Positions 16,675 to 22,001 of a DNA stretch of 22,001 nt are shown here, piece by piece. The DNA comes from a virus. The notes beneath the pieces were generated by a model. It searched no databases. It was not told the DNA's origin and saw only the letters and a list, made by a program, of their open reading frames with translations. Every line of letters starts with the position of its first letter. Within the stretch, counting starts at the first letter, position 1. Location: the IMG/VR virus record IMGVR_UViG_3300020601_000088, positions 1-22,001 of that record. One strand, given 5' to 3'. The translations under genes were made by a program, and so were the position numbers.

Positions 16675-17202
16675 ATGGCTGTTCTCGGTGTAGATGACTT
16701 TAAGTCAAAACTGAGAGGTGGCGGTGCTCGTCCTAACCTCTTTAAAGTAACAATTAACTATCCTGGCTTTGCAGATGGAGATGCAGAACTTACTTCGTTC
16801 TTGTGTGAAACTGCTTCATTGCCTGGATCAACATTCGGTATTATTCCTGTACCATTTAGAGGACGTGTTCTCAAAATTGCAGGTGATAGAACATTTGCCG
16901 AATGGTCCACAACTATTATCAACGATACTGATTTTGCTATCCGCGATGCAATTGAGCGTTGGATGAATGGCATTAATGCTCATTCTGCTAACACTGGTCT
17001 ATCTGCTCCAATTTCATATGAAGCAGATCTTCTAGTACAACAATTGGATCGTAATGGAGATGTTTTGAAGACATACACCTTCCGTGGTGCATATCCTCAA
17101 GATCTATCAGAAATTGCAGTATCATATTCTGATACTGATAATATTGAAAGATTCACATGTGTCTGGGCTTATCAGTACTTTGAGACTAATACTACTAGCT
17201 AA
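16675..17202 (+). CDS. 19: gp19-like tail tube protein
   Basis: The 175-residue product (T4 gp19 is 163) forms the stacked hexameric rings of the inner tail tube, inside the gp18 sheath. The N-terminus (VDDFKSKLRGGGARPNLFKVTINYP) and the SLPGSTFGIIPVPFRGRVLKIAGDR-type central motif (SLPGSTFG, PFRGRVLKIAGDRTF) followed by W.MNGINAHS are standard for gp19. It ends with the YSDTDNIERFTCVWAYQYF strand. An unusually strong Shine-Dalgarno (GGAGGT, 16661-16666) sits nine bases before the ATG, fitting high output. A hairpin terminator follows directly. Confidence 0.95.
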   Translation: MAVLGVDDFKSKLRGGGARPNLFKVTINYPGFADGDAELTSFLCETASLPGSTFGIIPVPFRGRVLKIAGDRTFAEWSTTIINDTDFAIRDAIERWMNGINAHSANTGLSAPISYEADLLVQQLDRNGDVLKTYTFRGAYPQDLSEIAVSYSDTDNIERFTCVWAYQYFETNTTS

Positions 17203-17211
17203 ATATATAAT

Positions 17212-17243
17212 AGGAGCCAGTCTTTTGGCTGGCTCCTTTCTCT
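17212..17243 (+). terminator. Rho-independent terminator between gp19 and gp20
   Basis: A perfect 9-bp inverted repeat (AGGAGCCAG, 17212-17220, with CTGGCTCCT, 17229-17237) can be extended by one G-T and one C-G pair to a TTTT loop. The stem is 11 bp and GC-rich in an otherwise AT-rich region. The following tract is TTCTCT, so the U-run is imperfect. It lies 10 bases after the gp19 stop, which suits termination of the sheath-tube transcript. No other GC-rich hairpin of comparable strength was seen in the gaps. Confidence 0.85.
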
Positions 17244-17259
17244 AGCTTAGGAATTTAAA

Positions 17260-18834
17260 ATGGCAGATGATAAAGGTTTAACCCTATTTGGTTTTGAAAT
17301 TAAGAAAGCCAAAAGGAAGGAAGAAGAAAAAGCTCCTTCTATTGTTCCGCCACGTGATGATGAAGGTGGTAGTTATGCCACTGCATCTGGCTCACATTAT
17401 GGCCAGTATCTTAATCTTGGTGATGACGATTCGAAAGACAACTATCAACTCATAATGAAATATCGTGGTAATGCAATGCATCCAGAAGTTGATGCAGCAA
17501 TCGAAGATATTGTAAATGAGGCAATTACTGGATCACAGCTAGAACAGACTCTTGATATTAATCTAGAAGATGTTCAGGCTCCAGATAGAATCAAAAAAGT
17601 AATTAAAGAAGAATTTGATGAAATCTATGGCATGCTCAATTTTAAAGAGTTGGGTCATGATATCTTTAGACGTTGGTATGTCGATGGTCGTATGTATCAC
17701 CATCTTGTACTTAATGAAGCAAATCCAAAAGAAGGTATTGTTGAAATTAGACCTATTGATGCTGCAAAAATGCGCAAGGTCAAAAAGGTAAAGAAGAAAA
17801 AAGATTCAGCAACAAATGCTGAAATCATTGAAAGTACAGAAGAGTTTTTTGTATTTCAAGAAAAACCGGGTCAATCCACTAACGGCGTCAAGATGACAAC
17901 TGACTCAGTAAGTTATGTTACATCTGGACTACTTTCAGAAGACCGTAAAAAGATTATTTCATTCTTACATAAAGCACTCAAGCCAATTAATCAGTTGCGT
18001 ATGATGGAAGATGCATTGGTTATCTATAGATTGGCACGTGCGCCAGAACGTCGAATGTTCTATATTGATGTAGGCAACTTGCCTCGCGGTAAAGCCGAAC
18101 AATATATGAAAGACATTATGGCCAAGTATCGTAATAAACTTGTCTATGATGCTAAGACCGGTGAAATTAGAGACGATCGCAAGCATATGTCTATGCTTGA
18201 AGATTTTTGGTTGCCTCGGCGCGAAGGTGGTAGAGGCACAGAAATTCAAACTCTGCCTGGTGGTGAAAATCTAGGACAAATTGAAGATGTTATCTTTTTC
18301 CAAAAGAAAGTATATCGCTCTTTAAATGTTCCTATTGCACGTTTAGAACAAGAAAATCAATTTAGTCTTGGTAGATCTACTGAGGTCAATAGAGATGAAC
18401 TAAAATTCCAAAAGTTTATCGATAGACTTCGTATGAGATTTGCACATCTTTTCTATGGAATTTTGAAAAAGCAGCTGATATTAAAAGGCATTTGTACAGA
18501 AGAGGATTGGGAAGATTGGAAGAATGATATTACTGTTGACTTTGTAAAAGACAATCATTTTACAGAGTTGCGTGATATTGAAATTCTTCGTGAAAGAATC
18601 CAAACTTTGGATCAAGTACAAAACTATGTCGGTGAATACTATTCAAAAGAATGGGTACAAAAGAATGTTCTCATGCTTTCTGACGAAGATATTGAAAAAA
18701 TGAAAAAAGAAATAGATGGTGAAGAAGCTGAAGCACCTAATGAAGAAGAACCGCCAGTTCCGGAAGAAACTCCACAAGAACCGGCAGGCAGTCAAAAACA
18801 TAGTATTGATATTAATGTAAAAGGAAATAACTAA
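17260..18834 (+). CDS. 20: gp20-like portal vertex protein
   Basis: The 524-residue product is the same length as T4 gp20. It forms the dodecameric portal at one head vertex, starts prohead assembly, and is the channel for gp17-driven packaging. Diagnostic stretches are KDNYQLIMKYRGNAMHPEVD followed by AIEDIVNEAI near the N-terminus, HDIFRRWYVDGRMYHH, IRPIDAAKMRKV, and the clip/stem region LVIYRLARAPERRMFYIDVG, then LPRGKAEQYMKDIM. A charged Glu/Pro-rich tail closes the protein, which is typical. The only candidate ribosome-binding site is a modest TTAGGAA upstream of the ATG, and the strong hairpin lies just before it. The gene ends in TAATG, coupling it to the next gene. Confidence 0.95.
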   Translation: MADDKGLTLFGFEIKKAKRKEEEKAPSIVPPRDDEGGSYATASGSHYGQYLNLGDDDSKDNYQLIMKYRGNAMHPEVDAAIEDIVNEAITGSQLEQTLDINLEDVQAPDRIKKVIKEEFDEIYGMLNFKELGHDIFRRWYVDGRMYHHLVLNEANPKEGIVEIRPIDAAKMRKVKKVKKKKDSATNAEIIESTEEFFVFQEKPGQSTNGVKMTTDSVSYVTSGLLSEDRKKIISFLHKALKPINQLRMMEDALVIYRLARAPERRMFYIDVGNLPRGKAEQYMKDIMAKYRNKLVYDAKTGEIRDDRKHMSMLEDFWLPRREGGRGTEIQTLPGGENLGQIEDVIFFQKKVYRSLNVPIARLEQENQFSLGRSTEVNRDELKFQKFIDRLRMRFAHLFYGILKKQLILKGICTEEDWEDWKNDITVDFVKDNHFTELRDIEILRERIQTLDQVQNYVGEYYSKEWVQKNVLMLSDEDIEKMKKEIDGEEAEAPNEEEPPVPEETPQEPAGSQKHSIDINVKGNN

Positions 18835-19157
18835 TGAGTGAAGAAGTTGAAGTAATGGATCAGGAACTGCCATCTCCGGAGATTCAGAATATGGTCCAAC
18901 ATGCAATGGACCAAGAATACACCAAGGCTAATGACATTTTTAAAGATGTCATGACAATTAAATTAAATGATTTGCTTGACCAGGAAGAAGTGAGAATAGC
19001 AGATCAAATGTTTAATGGAGTCGAAGATGAAGATTTTGAAGATGACGACGAACAACTCGAACTTGACCTTGAAGCAGAGAGCGAGTCTGAATCGGAAGAA
19101 TCGGATGATGAAGAAGAATACGAAGAGTCGGATAATGAAGAAGAGTTAGAAAATTAA
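18834..19157 (+). CDS. 67: gp67-like acidic prohead core protein
   Basis: The 107-residue product (T4 gp67 is 80) is a small internal core protein of the prohead, normally degraded by the gp21 protease during maturation. The helical part (KANDIFKDVMTIKLNDLLDQ then EEVRIADQMF) lines up with the T4 gp67 pattern of LF-x-EAM, IDLIKEEK and IA-NF. It is followed by a strongly acidic Glu/Asp/Ser tail, as in T4. The start overlaps the gp20 stop (TAATG), and the 20-67 order is that of T4. Identification rests on this pattern and on position. Confidence 0.8.
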   Translation: MSEEVEVMDQELPSPEIQNMVQHAMDQEYTKANDIFKDVMTIKLNDLLDQEEVRIADQMFNGVEDEDFEDDDEQLELDLEAESESESEESDDEEEYEESDNEEELEN

Positions 19158-19186
19158 ATTTTCTTTTAAGTATAAAATAATAAAAT

Positions 19187-19194
19187 TATAAATA
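19187..19194 (+). promoter_or_regulatory. T4-type late promoter box (TATAAATA), close to the gp68-like start
   Basis: An exact TATAAATA in the very AT-rich 48-base gap after gp67. It is only 11 bases before the ATG at 19206, so a start at the usual distance (near 19200) would leave about 5 bases of leader and no ribosome-binding site. The transcript may serve mainly gp21, gp22 and gp23, or the small ORF may begin at the later ATG (19263). Confidence 0.65.
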
Positions 19195-19205
19195 ATAGTA
19201 CGATT

Positions 19206-19418
19206 ATGAAACAGTTTTCTCAATTGCGTGAACTCACAGGAAGAAAACCAGAAGGCCAATTAATGGTCAATAAAAAACTGGGTAGGATTCAAGTGATGGT
19301 CTATAAAGAAAGAAACGGTTATGTTGCCTATATAGATGGTGACAGACTGGATTCTTATAGAACAAAAAATGAAGCTGAAAAAGCTGCAAATGAATTTGTA
19401 AAGGTATTAAAAAAATGA
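19206..19418 (+). CDS. 68: gp68-like small prohead core protein
   Basis: A 70-residue basic protein at the place of T4 gene 68 (141 aa), between gp67 and gp21. It reads MKQFSQLRELTGRKPEG, then a beta-like stretch (GRIQVMVYKERNGYVAYIDGDRL) and a C-terminal helix (TKNEAEKAANEFVKVLKK). I do not see sequence similarity to T4 gp68 that would settle it; the call is from gene order and size. Its stop overlaps the gp21 start (ATGA). No clear ribosome-binding site precedes the ATG at 19206. An in-frame ATG at 19263 has GAAGG seven bases upstream and would give 51 residues. A conserved-looking N-terminus makes me prefer the longer form. Confidence 0.6.
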   Translation: MKQFSQLRELTGRKPEGQLMVNKKLGRIQVMVYKERNGYVAYIDGDRLDSYRTKNEAEKAANEFVKVLKK

Positions 19419-20071
19419 AGCTGATTGCTGAATATACTGAAGACCAGTTGGAAGTTGTCACTGAGGCAACTAAAGACGGCGGCAAGAAGTATGCCATTGA
19501 AGGTGTATTCATGTCAGCCGAACAAAAGAATCGTAACGGTAGAATATATCCTCGTCCTGTAATGGAAGCCGCTGTAGGCAAATATGTCAATGAGCAGGTT
19601 TCAAAGGGAAGAGCAGTAGGTGAATTAAATCATCCTGAAGGTCCTACCGTTAATCTCGACAAAGTTTCCCACAAAATCGAATCACTGACCTGGTCAGGTA
19701 ATGATGTTGTGGGCAAAGCGACTATTTTGGAAACTCCTATGGGACAAATTGTAAAAGGTTTGCTTGACGGAGGTGTCAAACTAGGCGTATCAACTCGTGG
19801 TATGGGAAGCCTCGAATCTCGTGGTGGCGTAATGATGGTAAAAGGAGATTTTCTCCTTAATGCTGTCGATATCGTTCAAGATCCATCTGCACCTAGCGCA
19901 TTTGTTAATGGAGTTATGGAAGGTGTTGAATGGGTATGGAACAACGGCATTATCGAGCCACAGGCAATTGAAAAGATAGAGACTGAAATTAAGAAAGCTC
20001 CGCGTGCTGACCTCTATGAGACTCAAGTTCGTGAGTTTAAGAATTTCCTCTCGTTGCTCAAAACTAAATAA
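19415..20071 (+). CDS. 21: gp21-like prohead core protease
   Basis: The 218-residue product (T4 gp21 is 212) is the serine protease that matures the prohead, cleaving core proteins and the capsid protein. It belongs to the herpesvirus-assemblin-like fold. Visible catalytic positions are His73 in GELNHPEGP and Ser126 in KLGVSTRGMGS; the nearby Asp152 in NAVDIVQDPS is a conserved position of uncertain role. The N-terminal YAIEGVFMSAEQKNRNGRIYP motif is standard for gp21. The start overlaps the preceding stop (ATGA), with AAGG about 10 bases upstream. The next gene starts 12 bases after the stop. Confidence 0.95.
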   Translation: MKLIAEYTEDQLEVVTEATKDGGKKYAIEGVFMSAEQKNRNGRIYPRPVMEAAVGKYVNEQVSKGRAVGELNHPEGPTVNLDKVSHKIESLTWSGNDVVGKATILETPMGQIVKGLLDGGVKLGVSTRGMGSLESRGGVMMVKGDFLLNAVDIVQDPSAPSAFVNGVMEGVEWVWNNGIIEPQAIEKIETEIKKAPRADLYETQVREFKNFLSLLKTK

Positions 20072-20083
20072 AAGGAGTCAATT

Positions 20084-21148
20084 ATGACTGAAGATCAAAT
20101 CATTGAAGATCAGGAAGTTGAACTCCATGACGATGACAACGAAGTCGTGGAAGGAACTCACGATCCTAAAAATGCTGAAGCACAATCAGTAGCTGCTACC
20201 GATAAAGCCGGTGAAGCTACTAAGAAAGCTCCAGCACGTAAAGGTGACAACACAAAGCAAGATCCAATGCCAAAAACTAAAGCTGGTATGATGAGTGCTG
20301 CTGTTGGTGCAATGCAAGGCATGTCAAAGGAAAAACTTTCTGGTGTTCTGGCTACTCTTACAGCCGGTACTCATGCAGATGCTTTTGACGGCGAAGAAAT
20401 TGCAGAAACCGCAATTGATCTCGATTATAAAGCAGATTTTTCAGAAGACCTAAACGCATTGGTCGCTGAAGAAGCTACTTTGTCTGAAGAGTTCAAGGAG
20501 AAAGCCGAAGTAATTTTTGAAGCAGCTATTAAATCTAAGCTTGCTGAAGAAATTGATCGTCTTGAAGAAAAATACAACGAAGAATTGGCCGAAGAAGTTG
20601 CTACTACTAAAGCTGATCTCGTTGAAAAAGTCGATAGCTATCTTAACTACGTAGTTGAGAATTGGATGGAAGAAAATAAACTTGCTGTCCAGTCTGGCCT
20701 AAGAACTGAAATTGCCGAGAAGTTTATGAACAGCTTGAAAGATCTGTTTGTAGAGTCATACATCGAAGTTCCAGAGTCAAAGGTTGACCTAGTTGACGAA
20801 CTAGCAGAAAATGTTGAAGAGCTAGAAAATGCTCTTAATGAAACAACTGCTAAACACATCTCAATGGCAGAAGAGCTTGAGCAGTATAAGCGTGATGCGG
20901 TTATCCGTGAGCACTCAGCTGGTCTAGCAGAAACTCAAATTGAGAAACTCAAAGATTTGGTAGAAGATTTTGATTTTGATACAGAAGAAGCTTTCTCTGC
21001 GAAAGTAGCGACTGTTAAAGAATCTTATTTTACCAAAAAAGTAACTGAGTCCGCTGCCATCGAAGAAGATGAAAGTGGTGATGACATCGTAGAAACTTCT
21101 CCGATGATGGCTCAGTATCTCTCAGCAATCCAAAAAACAAACAAATAA
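20084..21148 (+). CDS. 22: gp22-like prohead scaffold (main core) protein
   Basis: The 354-residue product (T4 gp22 is 269) is the main scaffold that shapes the prohead and is then removed by gp21. It has an acidic N-terminus, an Ala/Lys-rich linker (30-65), a helical segment (68-95) and a long Glu-rich coiled-coil region, about 125-295. It ends with the conserved-looking DFDTEEAFSAKVATVKESYF segment and an acidic tail. Several LxE sites of the type gp21 cuts are present: residues 133-135, 153-155, 168-170, 240-242 and 281-283. An AAGGAG ribosome-binding site lies before the ATG. The extra length compared with T4 is mainly in the N-terminal linker. Confidence 0.9.
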   Translation: MTEDQIIEDQEVELHDDDNEVVEGTHDPKNAEAQSVAATDKAGEATKKAPARKGDNTKQDPMPKTKAGMMSAAVGAMQGMSKEKLSGVLATLTAGTHADAFDGEEIAETAIDLDYKADFSEDLNALVAEEATLSEEFKEKAEVIFEAAIKSKLAEEIDRLEEKYNEELAEEVATTKADLVEKVDSYLNYVVENWMEENKLAVQSGLRTEIAEKFMNSLKDLFVESYIEVPESKVDLVDELAENVEELENALNETTAKHISMAEELEQYKRDAVIREHSAGLAETQIEKLKDLVEDFDFDTEEAFSAKVATVKESYFTKKVTESAAIEEDESGDDIVETSPMMAQYLSAIQKTNK

Positions 21149-21160
21149 TTGGAGTCCAAA

Positions 21161-22001
21161 ATGCAAGTATCTTACGATAGATTGATCGAAAAATGGGCAC
21201 CGGTACTGAACGAAGAGTCAGCGGGCACAATTAAAGATCATCACAGAAAAGCAGTTACTGCTGCTATCCTCGAAAACCAGGAAAAAGCTTTCCTTGAAGA
21301 AGCTGGTCAAGCTAGCTCTCTTAACGAAGCTGCTCCTACAAACAACACTGGTAACGTAGCTAACTGGAACCCAGTATTGATTGCTCTCGTACGTCGTGCA
21401 ATGCCTAACTTGATGGCATATGACATGTGCGGTGTTCAGCCAATGTCTGGTCCAACAGGTCTGATCTTCGCAATGAAGTCAACCTACGAAACAACCCGCG
21501 CCGGTGCAACTGCTGGTGACGAAGCTCTCGCGATTAACGAGCCAGTCTCTGGCTTCTCTGGCGATTCAGCTGCTACTCAGGCTCAGGATCCATCAGGTCT
21601 TTCAGGTCTGACAAATGCAAACTCACCAAACACCATTGATTCAGACCGTAATGGCCCTGACTTTGGTGGAGCAATGCCTTTGTCATCTGCTGAAGCACTT
21701 GGTTCAACTGGAGCTTCAGACTTTGCTGAAATGGGTTTCACCATTGAGAAAGCTACAGTCACTGCCAAGAGCCGTGCGCTGAAAGCAGAATACTCATTGG
21801 AACTGGCTCAGGATCTTAAAGCTATTCATGGCTTGGATGCTGAAACAGAACTGGCTAACATTCTCTCAACAGAGATCATGGCTGAAATCAACCGTGAAGT
21901 TATCCGTACTGTTAACTCACAAGCTAAGACTGGCGCACTGACTTCTAACACAGCTGTTAATGGTATCTTCGATCTGTCATCAGACGCAGACGGCCGTTGG
22001 T
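21161..22001 (+). CDS. 23: gp23-like major capsid protein, N-terminal part (3' end outside window)
   Basis: The frame is open from the ATG at 21161 to the window edge, giving 280 residues of a protein that is 521 residues in T4. It builds the hexameric capsid lattice with a HK97-type fold. The N-terminus (SYDRLIEKWAPVLNE) and the GNVANWNPVLIALVRRAMPNLMAYDMCGVQPMSGPTGLIFAMKS-type region (NPVLIALVRRAMPNLMAYD, GVQPMSGPTGLIFAM) are unmistakable for gp23. A likely gp21 cleavage site lies after Glu56 (Leu54-Asn55-Glu56, then Ala57). TTGGAG precedes the ATG. The codons are distinctly C-ending (Asn mostly AAC), as expected for the most abundant virion protein. Confidence 0.96.
   Translation, partial: MQVSYDRLIEKWAPVLNEESAGTIKDHHRKAVTAAILENQEKAFLEEAGQASSLNEAAPTNNTGNVANWNPVLIALVRRAMPNLMAYDMCGVQPMSGPTGLIFAMKSTYETTRAGATAGDEALAINEPVSGFSGDSAATQAQDPSGLSGLTNANSPNTIDSDRNGPDFGGAMPLSSAEALGSTGASDFAEMGFTIEKATVTAKSRALKAEYSLELAQDLKAIHGLDAETELANILSTEIMAEINREVIRTVNSQAKTGALTSNTAVNGIFDLSSDADGRW

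Noticed and set aside
17965-18249. Minus-strand ORF within gp20, and similar ones at 16273-16590 and 19267-19590
   Set aside because: They lie entirely within well-supported genes, have no ribosome-binding site that stands out, and their products look like shadow translations.
20064-20070. CTAAATA as a late promoter before gp22 (also at 17199-17205 before the terminator)
   Set aside because: The same heptamer occurs inside coding sequence (near 16308), and both intergenic cases contain the stop codon of the previous gene, so chance occurrence is likely.

Overview
This window is part of the virion-structure module of a T4-like, contractile-tailed phage (myovirus). All convincing genes are on the + strand and are tightly packed, with gaps of at most about 70 bases. 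The order matches the T4 late block: fibre or adhesin genes, then 13-14-(extension)-15-(inserted fibre-like gene)-16-17-18-19-20-67-68-21-22-23. The DNA is AT-rich by eye. The fibre proteins contain modules that I associate with marine T4-like phages (cyanophage and Pelagibacter-phage type). A marine bacterial host is therefore likely, but its identity cannot be read from the window: there are no tRNAs, photosynthesis genes or other host-diagnostic genes.

Region 1 (1-8530) encodes three beta-rich fibre or adhesin proteins: the C-terminal part of one protein, a 1751-residue modular giant, and an 832-residue protein with an Ig/cadherin-like segment and three LamG-like domains. They occupy the place of T4 baseplate, short-fibre and whisker genes (10-12, wac). 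The giant carries a cupredoxin-like domain with a plausible His-Cys-His-Met ligand set, a glycine-rich domain, 16 copies of a short DSAYVQAR-type motif, and six copies of a roughly 70-residue module with a YLNGILL core. The first protein has one more copy of both.

Region 2 (8588-14835) encodes the neck, tail completion and DNA packaging: gp13, gp14, an ORF that looks like a detached C-terminal part of gp14 with a LamG-like insertion, gp15, a repeat-rich fibre-like protein, the small terminase gp16 and the large terminase gp17 (ATPase and nuclease motifs intact). Region 3 (14906-17202) encodes the tail sheath and tail tube and ends in a strong hairpin terminator. Region 4 (17260-22001) is the head module: portal gp20, acidic core gp67, a small gp68-like protein, prohead protease gp21, scaffold gp22 and the first 280 residues of major capsid protein gp23.

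Four exact TATAAATA boxes (the T4 late-promoter core) occur, all at intergenic junctions: before the giant fibre gene, gp13, gp18 and the gp68-like gene. They divide the window into probable late transcription units. Several gene pairs overlap as TAATG or ATGA, which suggests translational coupling. I found no CRISPR array, insertion sequence, integrase, tRNA or credible minus-strand gene. The most interesting signals are the cupredoxin-like fibre domain, the motif families shared between separate virion proteins, the split and LamG-invaded gp14, and the terminator separating the tail and head genes.
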